A DNA stretch of 64,000 nt from Paramecium octaurelia (lineage: Eukaryota > Ciliophora > Oligohymenophorea > Peniculida > Parameciidae), in contig CAJJDP010000138.1 in the NCBI GenBank assembly GCA_905182995.1, positions 248,001 through 312,000 on the forward strand. Reading direction: 5' to 3'. Both the position numbers and the translations under genes were made by a program. Of the stretch, positions 22,524 through 36,424 are shown piece after piece; within the stretch, counting starts at the first letter, position 1; every line of letters starts with the position of its first letter. The notes beneath the pieces were generated by a model. It was given only the letters and a program-made list of their open reading frames with translations. It made no database searches and was not told the DNA's origin.

Positions 22524-23893
22524 ATGCTTTGTTATCGTAAACACTCTATTTTCACAAAAAAGTACCATATTTTCATAAATGAAAATGAAATTCTCTTAGG
22601 AGAAGTAATTATTCATTTTATTTTATAGAACAAAACTAAAATAAAATATACTATCAATCTCACTCCTTAAACCATCATTGATTGGTCAATTAATCAAAAA
22701 ACCAAATAACTCAATGGGTTTTGGTTAAATTGGAATAACAAATAGAAGTTATTCTTGATGGATGCAACAACTTGTAATTTGTTTAAATAGTCTCTAAATG
22801 GCATAGTCACCTATGGAAAATATTAAATTCTTTATGAGCCAACAAATTGTATATCGCACAATACTTTTGGCTAAGTAATCATCACTTTCTATAAAAGATT
22901 TAGCAACTTGTAAAAATGAGATATTTTAATTCTGGGGATTCTTACATGTGTAAAACTATTTAAAAATCTCTAAAATATACTGATGAAGTAAATGCATTAA
23001 ATATTCTTAGGATTTCTTTTATTAATTCGAAATCCTTAAATAATTAGATCATTCGAAAATCTTAAAATTGAAAGAAGTTTATAATACTAACAATTAGTAT
23101 CATTTTGTTTTCAGTTACCCAGAAGGAGGTTCCTTAGCTGATATGATCAAGTCAAAATAATTATCATTCTAAGAAGTAAAATTAATAATTGAAGTAAATT
23201 ATTATAATTAATCTAGCAATTGATGTCAACTGTTTCCTATATTCATTCAAAAGGGTATGTTCATAGAAACTTAAAACCGGAACATATATACTTTTAGGAA
23301 CCAAATAACCTTGAAACCCTGGTCATTTCAGAGTTTGAATTGGGATGCAGACTCATAGATTTTCAGAATAAGTACTTATTTTCATCCCATTATTGTAGAC
23401 GTCCAACTTACAGAGTTTATGGTTATTCTGCACCGGAAATTAAGTAGGAAATAATTACAGAAAAATCTGATATCTTTAGTTGCGGTGTCATTTTATATAA
23501 AATGTATCAACTTTTAATATCAAATTTAGTATAACAAGAAAAGATTTATTTGATCATGAGTCTAACACATATGATGAAAAAATGATGTTGCATTTGATCA
23601 ATCAATCAGACATCGATTCATAATACTAGAATTTACTTAGAATGATGCTTGAATTCAATCCTTAGTTAAGGGCGACTGCAGATTAATGTCTAACAATAAT
23701 TAATAAATTATCATAAAGAACTCCTTATTTCTCTCGTTTTCTCGATAAGACCTGTATAGATACCAATAGCATTAACAATGAAATAATTTCAATTAATTTG
23801 ATTGAGAATTAAGATGAACTTTCGGAAAATTAGGAATTTATTTAGGGGTTGCCCACTATTCAAATTAATAAGAGAACTGAAATGTTTTATTGA
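22524..23893 (+). CDS. Tandem kinase 4 of 4, a pseudokinase
   Basis: 416 residues, six exons at the family intron positions. The frame is fully open, so this is a maintained gene and not a pseudogene, but the catalytic centre is altered. The catalytic loop reads GYVHRNLKPEH (HRD Asp to Asn, and the loop Asn to His). The magnesium loop has become ISEFELG (Asp to Glu) and the glycine loop is degraded (NTFGQ). The lysine in MCKTIQ and YSAPEI are kept, as is [14 protein letters not shown]-terminal extension of ~60 residues rich in Asn, Ile and Gln is unique to this copy. It may allosterically regulate the three active paralogues beside it (inference). Confidence 0.84.
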
Positions 23894-23921
23894 TTGTTTA
23901 GTATTTTATATTTAATAATAT

Positions 23922-25051
23922 TCAACTTGAATATTTTATTACTAAAAGTAGACTACAAACTGCAATAAGCCCTAATAGTATTTTAATACATTTATTTGCT
24001 AAAGGAGAATTTTAATTTTTTTCACTCTAAGATATACTAGAAAATATTACTTCACGAAGTTCTTGGTTTGCTTTTTTTATATTCTTATATGATTAATCTA
24101 TATTTTCATCAATTCGATCAAGAAGATGACCTTGTTCTAAAACTAGTTAATTCAGAGATTGAAAAACTTATGCTAAGTCATTAATCATCCTAACCAATTT
24201 ATTTATCTCTTAATCACTATTTCAATAACAACTTCATATACTTTTCTTATTGGATTTATTAATAGACTTCCTCTTCCTATTAGGTTAAAATATTGTTCTG
24301 CTTAAATTCAATTTACTTTTCATCCTTTGTATTTAAAAAATTTTCTATTATAATAATTAATGAATTTTACAATTTTAATCTAAGGAAACTGATTTAATCA
24401 AGTTTACCATTCTTTTCTATTAATTTCTCAATAGATATGCTGCTTCTGATATTTGCTAAGACAATGCTGTACTGATATTTTCTCTTACTTAAATGATAAT
24501 ATGCTGTACTTACTTCTTCTTTCACTGTGGGATTCTAGGTTGCTTTTATACATTTAAATGGTTTAAATGTTTTTTTCGCATTCAATGATTTTCTTAAAGT
24601 TAAAATAAAGTATATACTGTTGTAGCAATTTAGTTTTTTTCAAAAATTGATTTTTCTATCTGACTAGTATCACCAAATTAAATCTTAACTTTTTTAGTAC
24701 CCAAGATTTACAATTCTTTGACTAATAAAATTTAATAATATCAAATACTTATTTCCTTAATTTGTCTTATATTTTCAAATGTATTATAATAGTGCTAGGC
24801 CCATCCAGTTGGAAGTCCAAAGGTGGAAGATTACATTTCTATTGAAATATTTGCATCTGTAGACACTGCAGAGTTGTTTTAAGAATTTAGTAATAAAGAG
24901 TTAGGTTCTTTAGTATAATCAATTTAAGAATATTACTTAATGGGTTAGATTACTTTGACCCTTTGATTTGATTAGGTTTAAACCTTAGATTTTCTTTAAA
25001 AGAGTTTAAAGTATGAGTTTTATTTTTTAAGAGTCCCAAAGTCTGGTTCAT
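23922..25051 (-). CDS. Syntaxin-16/Tlg2-like Qa-SNARE
   Basis: 325 residues from seven exons (introns at 24961-24983, 24722-24748, 24593-24617, 24488-24513, 24345-24370, 24217-24241), with lengths summing to frame. Layout: short N-terminal peptide (MNQTLGLLKNKT), LPTGWAQHYYN before a helical Habc-like region (ISTALSQQISEAAYLLRNQQ), a SNARE helix INDLAQVFQSLNQLVLEQG followed by LLDRIDENIDQSY (Gln at the zero layer), and a C-terminal membrane anchor CIKILLGLIAVCSLLLVIKY. The VEQGxLLDRID block is most like syntaxin 16/Tlg2, so trans-Golgi/endosome fusion is likely. It ends 28 bases from the tail of kinase 4. Confidence 0.88.
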
Positions 25052-25405
25052 TCTGATATCAAATTAATTAAATTATTAATTAAAACTTAAAAATGGTATT
25101 TGTCATTAAAAACAAAAAAGATTAAATATACAATGTTAAATTCTATTGAATACCATTTAGAGTAAAATCCTAGTCTTCATGATAAAATCTAATTTTGATA
25201 TTCTAAAATTGGAAATAGTAATAAATTTCTAATAGGAATACTAGGGAGTAAATCAATAGGCTGACAATAAGATCGGAAGAAAATCTCGTTGAAAGATATC
25301 AACTATAAATTATATAATTATTTTAAATGATTCTGATAATGATTATAGATTGTATAATTTTAATAAATTAAGTTTAAATCTAATCATATTTTTATTGTTA
25401 AATTA

Positions 25406-27432
<2,027 letters not shown>

Positions 27433-27531
27433 GCAATCTGTTTTTATACTTCTTATCTATATATAACATAAAAGCTTATTAAACACAAATAATGAAAGCT
27501 TCAAGATAATTCAAAAAGCATGATTTAAGTT

Positions 27532-30500
27532 TCAATGAACTGATTATTCCAACACCAATTTATCCTCTTCAGCATATTCTATATCCATGAATTAAAATTG
27601 CTAAGATATGTTTGATACATAATCCAAAGATCGATATTCACTCTTACTAATGTTGCTAATGAGATCTTCAAGAGTTCTGATTGTAATAGGTTTAATGTAT
27701 ACTTCTTTCATTCCTGATTCTAATAGCCTATTTATTTCATCCTCTCCTGAGAACCCAGTGAGACCAAATATTGGAATAGGAGGAATGTTTTTATCTTTGC
27801 AAATTGATGTGATATATTTAGTAGCCTCTTCGCCATTCATTATTGGCATTTAATAATCCATTATTATACCTTTATACCCTTTACATTTATGTTCTTGAAA
27901 TTGTTCAAGCATTTTTTCTAATAGTTGGATACAATGTTTACCATTTTCTGCCTTCACTACTTAGTGTTGCAATTTTTTTAGAAGAGATTCTAATACTATT
28001 AAATTGTAAGGCTCATCATCAACAATCATAAAAGTATTTTCACATTAACATAAGTTTTTTGTGTGAATTTAAGTGACTGTTGACCAAGGACTCGGTTTTT
28101 AATTGAAATTGTGATATTGATGTACAATTCCTTCGTTTTCAACACTAGATTCCTTTATTATCAAATCACTTGAGAAATTTTCCCCTGAAATTAATCGTAT
28201 TTTTATATGCATCTAAACAATTGTACCCTTGTCTATTTCTGAATCGATGGATAAGTAATTTAGATTATCATCTTTACCTGATAAATTTTTTATTAATTAA
28301 CTTGAAGCACGCAATCCGAGCATCATCCCAGAAGATGCGTCATTTGAGTTTCTGTCAACTTAAAAGTCTTCCCCATTAAGTAAAGATCGAATTTAATCTA
28401 ATCTTTCCGTGCTCATTCCTAAACCGTTGTCTTTCACCTCAATCAGATAAACATCCGCTAGATTGGTTGACAAATTTCCAATTGAAGAAAATTAACTGGC
28501 CATCTTATATTTGCTATAGGATCTGCGCTACTTATTATTTGATGAATCATGGCAAAATTCACTGCCACTCATTCTCTGCTATTGAGGAGATTAAGAATGG
28601 GGAATCTACAATTTTGAATGTCGGTGAATTTATATTTTACTATCTGGAACTTAAATGTAACTATTAGTTTAATAATTGTTGTTATTGTTATTGTTGTTGC
28701 TATTGTTATTATTACTATTACTATTGCTGTTGTTAATATTACTAAGGTCTTTTAGTAGCCTTATTGAAATTAATCCATCAGACTTGCTAAATCTAATGCT
28801 ATTAGAAATAATATGTATGAGGATGCTTTGAAATCTCTCTGAATTCAATAATTCATAGTTATTGGTCTGTATTTTATCCTCATATTTAATCTTTATATTT
28901 TTTAGTTCCGCTTCATCTTTGAATAGGTCTATCACTTCTTAAATTAATATATTAATTCTAATTTTTTCTGGTTTGACAGGCAATTATCTTTCTCTTAACA
29001 GGTTATAATCTATTATGGAACCAATTATAAAATTTTATATTCTGCAATTGTTAAATGCAGCCTTTAAATATTTCTACACCTCCCTATCAAATTTTTGGTT
29101 ATAATTTTAAACCATCTAAATCATGCCTTAAATAGCATTCAATCTAGTTCTTAATTCGTGGGAGATTGATCTTATTACTTTACTTTTAAATTAATTTAAA
29201 TTCTTATAATAAATAGACTTTAGATTCGTTGATATATCATAAAGGTTAATTAAAGTTGCATGTTTATTATCTTCATATTACAAAAGCGTTTTCATTTTCA
29301 CTTCAATTACAACTTTCTAAGATTCATCATAAACTTATTCTGGGCGATCTATAAATTAGCATCTTAGGGTATATATTTTACCTTAAGTCTTTTTATCCGT
29401 CTTAATTATTTATTGAATTATTTAATTTAAGTTTAATTATTCATCATCATTATTATCAAGATTGAATTTACTTGCATCTAAGGGCAATTAATTCTTGACT
29501 TCTTCGATATTTGCAAACATTTAAGAAAAAAATAAATAAATCTCATCATAATTGTTCATAATCGATGGTTGAGTCTCAAATAGATAGTCCTATTTTACGG
29601 ACTTGGTTAGAAAGGTTTTTGTCTTTGTGTTTGACTTGTCTATCAACTTCTTCATATACCTATTTGAAAATAGCACTTGTTAGCAATCAGAATTTAATAT
29701 ACAAACCGCTGTTGGTATGCTTCTTAGAGATTATTCAGCAAAATGTTTTATTTTACTTAATCTCATTATTTGCTAATCCCAATAATAAACTAGTAGCAAA
29801 TTCAAAAACACAACATGGTACGTGAACAAACATTAGAATATAGAGAATTCAGTTTTATAACCTAAGTAAATGAAGAATTTTGCCAGAATCACAAACCTTA
29901 GTTTGAAATTATTCATTGTTGCCATCACGATTAGCATTATTGTAAATATTAACAGGATCCCAATTACTCTTTATAAACTTTAATATTCCATCAACAATTG
30001 AGATAAATATAGCTAAAAAAGTGTTTCCAATACAATAAAGATAATTTGTGTAAGTGTTACTTTCTATTTTTTTGACAATTTTTGGATTATCCATCTATCA
30101 TATACTATCATTGCTAAAGGAAGCAACATAATTAAATAAGTATAAAGAGTGACTGTCTAACTATTATAAGATTCAAATCCTTCAATATTACTTATCATTA
30201 TCAATACAATACTGTAAAATAAATAGATTTTCATTATTGTCACAAACAGAGGCCAGAATTAAGAGATGATTAACTCATTCTGACAATCAATATAATTAGA
30301 GTCATTATAATCTTCGTAAATTTCTAATGCTTATCTTTTTTATTTTCTTAACCATACTAACATTGCTATTTAATATAAAACAACTATAAAATTATATATT
30401 AAAATAAATATTCTTTTCATGCGTTCATCTGAGAAGTTACTATAAATTCTGCACAATCTAAAATCTATAAAAATCTGAATGCTTTACATTATTGAGAGGC

Positions 30501-30536
30501 AAAATTGTAATACCACTGCAATGAGTCACTTCCCAT
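27532..30536 (-). CDS. Membrane hybrid histidine kinase with receiver domain
   Basis: 993 residues; a single 23-base intron at 30465-30487. The first ~290 residues form several transmembrane helices (IFILIYNFIVVLYQIAMLVW, VILAKFFIYLGY). The dimerisation H-box is IRSISHELRTRLNAI with the phospho-accepting His at about residue 452. The ATPase domain shows the N-box (IHIISNSIRFSKSDG), an Asn-rich insertion, and the G1 box VKDNGLGMS. The C-terminal receiver has VDDEP, the phospho-acceptor Asp in IIMDYQMPIMNG (about 885), Thr in GLTGF and Lys in YIKPI. A complete His-Asp phosphorelay sensor is therefore encoded in one protein. The ligand is unknown because the membrane part lacks a recognisable sensor fold. 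Confidence 0.93.
28672..28740. repeat. Asn/Ser-coding triplet microsatellite inside the histidine kinase
   Basis: On the coding (minus) strand the run is built of AAC, AAT and AGC triplets giving a poly-Asn/Ser tract. It falls between the N-box and the G1 box of the ATPase domain, where a flexible insertion can be tolerated. It keeps frame because the unit is three bases. Confidence 0.85.
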
Positions 30537-32073
30537 GCATGCAATCAATCAAACTAACGTTTTGTAAAACTTCAATTTATTCTTAAACCTAGATTAAAAT
30601 GGCATTAGAAAATTTCAATAAAATCCAATTGTATTATAATTATATTACAATATATATATAATCTTGAATTGAATAAATAATTAAAAAGTTGTCATATTCG
30701 ATTAAGATTAATTATAAAAAAAGTTATAAAAAGAATAGAAAATATATTGTTCACCGCGAATATGTAACCTTCCAATATACATCCTAATATAACTGCAGCT
30801 TAAAGTTTAATTTTTTATCAATCTAAAGTTACATCAATTAAAATATTAGTTAAAAAAAAATATACAATTCTTCTGATCAAGTATTTTATGCCTTTCAAAG
30901 CAACCGATGGAGGTGCTGTTTTGATAAGAGTAGTGGCATTCAAATGACATATTTAATGATTAGGCAGGAGATAGTAAGAACTTTCAACAATTTTAATTTC
31001 ATGTAGAAACATTCTATTCGAATAGGAATTATTCTAAATATTCAATAGGGTAATTTTCATAAATAATTTTTAGTTGTTATTTATGATATGAAAAAATTCC
31101 TATTTCATTCACTTTCATCAAGCCTAAAATGTTATCAAAAGGAATATAATATAAAGATTGGATATGAAAAAATTCTTCTTATGTTACCAATTTGAACGCT
31201 CTTTTGAGTGAATAAATAGATTTTAGGGTATCACTTTGGATCTATTTAATATACAAAAGAAGTTCTTATGTTGTTAAATCTCTGAACATCTTTTTATGGT
31301 AGTTCTAATTGGAAATTGATTGAAATTACTGGTTGCATCCTATGGCTTATTTTATTGTCAAAAACTTCCAAATAATGGTCTGTTTAGATTTAATAATAGT
31401 TTTCTTAATCAAACATTAAGTTTGGCTTTAATTATTAGATTATTGTCATACAATTCACATAAATGGATAATTATGAAGGAATCATTAAATTAAAAGGAGA
31501 TAATTTTTGAGAAACAGTAAATAAATTCATCTCAAATAACCTAATCTAAGACCTAAAATTGTAATCTACAATGAATATCTTCTATCATAATACTCCTAAA
31601 GCAATATAGCTAAACTCAATGAATTATCGTAAGTACAATATTAACAATATATCACATCAAATAAGTCTCTATTCAGTAATGTTGTTTTAGTACATGTCAC
31701 AACTTGCTTCATTACAATTCCCTTCATTATTTCTCCATTTATATCTTTATTACATTTCTCATAAACTAGGAAGATTTTATTATCTAGAGAGTTTTATTGC
31801 TTATCCTTGTCCAAATCCTAATTAATCAATTAATTTGAAATATTTTAATCAATTTAGTAACATCTTATAATTAAAAAAAATTATTTTAGGTTAGTTAAAA
31901 GAACAAGAAAATATCAAACATTATGTAGATAATTTGAATGATTTGCAACAGTGATGTCCAAATCAATAAGCTTATAAATTTTATTAAAGTGTCTTTAAAT
32001 TTAACTAAAGCCAAAAGCTAAGATTATGATTTGAAAAATACTAATCAACTCTTATTTTTAAATATTTTATAAT
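30537..32073. other. AT-rich spacer with a decayed minus-strand coding fragment
   Basis: No intact gene could be built here. At about 31528-31818 the minus strand keeps an open stretch of some 97 codons with Cys pairs (VVTCTKTTLL, VIYCQYCTYD). It resembles coding sequence of the neighbouring Cys-rich or lectin families but has no convincing start or continuation. The rest is short interrupted frames. I read the region as gene remains. Confidence 0.4.
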
Positions 32074-33324
32074 TCAAATAAATGCAGTTAATAAAATGAT
32101 TTACTCCTCAAATTCATTATAGAGTATCTGCTTTATTTAGAATTTAGAATTGTCTACAACGATAATTAACTCTTGAATAGCTACACTTTGAACAATTAAA
32201 TCTATTTGGTATTCTATTAATTTGATCTTCTTCTAACAGTTATACTAAATTGATAAACCATTCTTGTAATTAGAATTTAATGGAAACTCGATTGATTTCT
32301 TTTAATCTTATTCGCAAATTATTTGAATCCCCACAGTTATTAGCTATGTTGAATTATCTATGAGTATTCTATAATTTCCTTTATCTTAATAAATTTGAGT
32401 CTTTTGATCAAACTTAAGTTGAATAGAAGATTAAATATCTTAGTCTAACCTACTTTTCTGAACTGTTTGAATTTTGTTATATCGAAAAGGTTTAAATAAA
32501 ATAGAAAAACTTCTGGAAACCCAAATTCTCAAATGAGTATTTCTTGTATACAAACCATCGCCTGGTTTTTCAAATATTTAATAAACCACTTTTCCTGGTT
32601 CACTGGAAATATCTTGAGATGAAATTAGATTTATAACATCATTTGGAGTTAATATAAAACCCAAATAAGGGGTAATGAAAAATTTATCAGGGAAAATAGG
32701 ATAAGCAATTTTAACATCCTAAGTAGCACTTAATTAGCCTAGACTAACGAAAGCTTCATCTATGCCCAATATGATTTGATAACCAATTTCTAACAAATTA
32801 TTGGTATTTGATATCCCCACAAAAACTTCTAAGGGAGTTATTTTAATTATCTCGAATAGAGAGAACAAATACTTCAATGGTAAAGTTTATTTATTAGAAA
32901 TAACTAAAACTTGTTAAAGTTAGAAATCCAAACTAAGCATTAGGATTATTATGTGATAATGTTTCATTTTTTGGTTCTTTTCTATTATAGACATTAATGA
33001 CTTATATTCTTTGATCAACAAATGCTTCCCATTTAACGATTACTTATAGAATTTGTTTATTGCTACAATTATAATCAATTATAAAACCTAATTGGCAGTT
33101 AATAAATTACCTTCAGTTGTTATTGATGTAGTTTAATATTCGAATTATGCCTGATTAGATAAAAAATTAATTTAAGATAGCGTAAAAATAATTTGTGGAA
33201 TTAGCGAAAATTATTTAGGAAAAGTTACAACTTCGGGTACATTGATACAGTTCAAAGTTTTGAAACCAGATTAATAGCTGCTCAAACAAAATGCCTACTA
33301 AATAAATAAATTAACAAATAACAT
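32074..33324 (-). CDS. Secreted H-type lectin-domain protein
   Basis: 401 residues after removing introns at 33088-33110 and 32851-32872. A signal peptide (MLFVNLFIQQAFCLSSYQSG) leads into an H-type lectin fold: TLNCINVPEVVTFPKQFSLI, PQIIFTLSQINFLSNQ, ITTEGFII, then VIVKWEAFVDQRIQVINVY. The beta-strand pattern with VNFP.F..P..IFTLS and TEGF is the H-lectin (discoidin I/snail agglutinin) signature known from large protein families in Paramecium. A second, related beta-rich half follows (GYQIILGIDEAFVSLGQ, LRIWVSRSF). It probably binds carbohydrate at the cell surface or in secretory organelles. No C-terminal membrane anchor is visible. Confidence 0.82.
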
Positions 33325-33401
33325 TTTTTTTAATTAAATATTCATTTTAATTTTGATAACAACTTTGGATTTTTTACCATTAAATCAAATAAAAATTTGA
33401 A

Positions 33402-33659
33402 ATGATGGAAAAAGAAATAGCAGTAAATTTTATCATTTTACTACATTCTTATAAACAAAATATGGAATTTTCTAGAACAATTTTTAATGGATTTGATGAT
33501 TCACAAGCCTATATTAATTATTTAATAATAAAAATATCTAATCTAATCTAACAATTCAAAGACTCATTTCAGTTAATATCAAATACAGATGCAATTATAT
33601 TTGAAAAGTTGAATAAAAAGATTGAGAGCTTATTTGATAGATAGAATAATTTTATTTGA
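33402..33659 (+). CDS. Small hypothetical protein
   Basis: An 85-codon open frame starting MMEKEIAVNFIILL and ending at TGA, helical and Gln/Asn/Ile-rich, with no recognisable motif. It is divergent with the lectin gene (77 bases between starts). In AT-rich DNA with one stop codon a frame of this length can occur by chance, so support is weak. Confidence 0.35.
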
Positions 33660-34199
33660 ATTAACTGAATCTTAAGATTAAAATAATTCTAAATTGAGTC
33701 AGCCTATTGCATCTCTAGGAATTTAACTAAAAAGAATAATAATTGGAGTAATTTACAACTGATTTTAAGTTGAGAAACTATTTAATAGTTTGACTAATAC
33801 TATATTAAGGTTATAACTGTATATAAACTTTGCTAGTAAACATAAAATTAGAACTTAATTAACTTTTAAATGATGAGGTTATTTATATTTTATTACAGAA
33901 GGATTTTATATCAATAAAGTTAATATATAGTTATTAATTTTATAGATATTAATTTATTATGGCTTCAGATTCCAACATAAAATCTGACCATTCACACCAA
34001 ATTATAAAATTTAAACTTCACTCAATTAATTTTAACTTTTTATCCATTATGCAGACTTTCTTTATGTTATTTTTATAATAATTTTGATTAAAAAATAAAC
34101 TAATGTAAATGCGTAATTTCTGTAAATTGTGAACTTAACACAACTGCAATTACAAATTGGGAGTGCGTATTAAATCATAGCACTTTGTCTAATATTGCA
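33660..34199. other. AT-rich stretch, nothing recognised
   Basis: Interrupted short frames only; probably the decayed 5' part of the Cys-rich pseudogene that follows. Confidence 0.4.
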
Positions 34200-35220
34200 T
34201 GATCTACGTTATACATAGTAAATAACACTCACAATTATTTAGTTTAGCAGAAATTGCTAATGGAGAATGATGTTAGAGAATCAATAATTCTTAATTGTAC
34301 TGCAATTTGTGGGGATGGCTACATAGCAGGTCAGGAATTGTGTGATGATAGAAATTCGATTGAATTTTATGGGTGCTTTAACTGTACCGTCCTTCTTCTT
34401 GTCATAAGAAGTGGCTTAATTACTTTTAAGGTCTACGCCTACTATGTGAAGATGGATCATAATGTTTAAATGTTTGCGAAGATGGTCTTCTAACCATAGA
34501 ATTAGAATAATGTGACGATAGAAATACTTAGAATAATGATGGATGCACTAATACTTGTGAAGTTGAAGGTTATTGGAAATGCTCATAAGAAAATAATATT
34601 AGTTTGTGTTATTATAAGATTCACACTCTGATTATCCTTACAAAGCTCACAAAATCAAATTCAGATAATCAAGAATTCCAATTATCATTTTCTGTTCAAG
34701 TGTGTTTGAATGTAAATAATATTAATGAAGAATAATTTCATTATATGATCATTATTACTATTGAGAATGCTTAAAATTCTGAATATGATGTTGAAATCAA
34801 ACCTATTATTTCTATCTCCCCTATTTTGACAAAGCAACCAGATGTGAAAATATTGTAAATTTTTAAGACAATCCTTTACTCTCTAATGAAGCCAAGTTAC
34901 AATTAAAATTTCCTAATAAAATATCAAAGGATCACCAACCCCTTATTTCTTAAACAGTCTAAATGTACTAAAAAAATTGTTTTCTCTCCTGGGTTAGTCA
35001 ACCATATTTTTTTAATATGTGTGAATTGCTATGAATTTAGTAATGAGTATTTTTGGAGTGAGCACAATATTTTAAAGTATCATAGATATGTCAAAGTCAG
35101 GCCGAGCTGGAAAACTATTTTCAGTTCTTTATGTTTGTGCGTTTTTTTCAAACCAGACCAAACTCTAAAAAGAACCTTGAAATTGCCTTATGAAGCGATT
35201 CAATTAATAAAATAAAATTG
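34200..35220 (+). pseudogene. Decayed DUF4215-type Cys-rich surface-protein gene
   Basis: Two Cys-rich modules of the same kind as the intact gene at 36.4-42.8 kb are recognisable but lie in different frames. The first is ICGDGYIAGQELCDDRNSIEF followed by YGCFNC; the second is CEDGLLTIELEQCDDRN with DGCTNTCEVEGYWKCSQ. Then comes a stretch equivalent to the membrane-proximal region of the intact protein (IENAQNSEYDVEIKPIISIS). TGA codons and frame changes interrupt it, and the large N-terminal half is missing. It is a truncated, dead paralogue in the same orientation as its neighbour. Confidence 0.75.
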
Positions 35221-36424
35221 GATCTATAACACTGCAATAATATGCAATTTTATATCAACTAATATGGATAAGTAGCCTAGGTATATCTCATTAACATAAT
35301 TCAAAGCCTTAATTGGCTCCATCACATACTCTCTTGTAGTTGAATATATTTTAATAAAAAATTAATCATTATTCACATAAATTTGGAAGTTCATCTATTT
35401 TGACTTGAAGATGAATTTCCAGCTCTCCAATCATTCTAAAATGGAAACATAAAACAAAGGAACTTAATTTTTAGAGAGTGACTGCTACTTTGATCTATAA
35501 TTAATTTTAATTAATTGCTCTTGACATAATTTTAATTGCGATTCTTCATGAATTTTTATAATAATTTTAATTCTCTTAAACCAAGGTTAATTTTCATTTG
35601 GAGAATTAGATGTGTTAAAATAAATGGCATTAGATAGTTTAACTCTGAAAAACTCATTCAAAAGAATATTTGGTAGAGATTAAATTAGATTCTGACAATA
35701 ACCAATTTTAATTGAGATAGTCTATCATAAATTTGATTAAATCACTTACCTTTAACAAAAGAATAATTCAATCCTTTTTACAAAAGATAATATAGACTTT
35801 GCCATGCTTCAATCTAAAATCATGAAGCCAAAATAAGGATTTATTTACTCAAAACATTACATTGATATCCAACCAATTTTATCTAGAAAAATATATTGAA
35901 TCTCTTACAACCAAAACACATGTCTGATCATTTAATATTCAATTTTCTAGTCAGTCTATATTCCACTTTATCATTATAACTTTAGCTGGTCTCTATTGAG
36001 AATTTATTATAATATGATTTTCTATTCTTTTGAATTTATAAAAAATTTCAAAATCAAAAAAATGTAAAATGCACAAAAATTTAATTTTAATATAAATTGT
36101 CTTCCTTATATTAAAATAAAATGATTATAAATAATTCTTCTATTAAAAATAGATCTTTGGTTAGGATTATGTAACCTCATAATTTGTAATTTTAAGTTTC
36201 TTTTAGTGCAAAAATGCATTTTTAACTTATTCTAACATTAAATTGATAACTCATTTTGATAATCACCACATTTAATATTTGTCAAATATGTTGTTCTCCT
36301 TTGCTTAATTTAGGCGATAAATTATAGATAAGAATTAACTGCGAGAATAGTTTCATTTTTGATATTTTATATGCAGAGGTGGTTTTAACAGAATTATAGA
36401 AGATAATTTGTAATAATTAAATAT
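35221..36424. other. AT-rich gene remains upstream of the large Cys-rich gene
   Basis: Only short hydrophobic or interrupted frames are present. They are compatible with the decayed membrane segments of the pseudogene to the left. The last ~100 bases should hold the promoter of the large Cys-rich gene. No repeat or RNA gene was seen. Confidence 0.4.
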
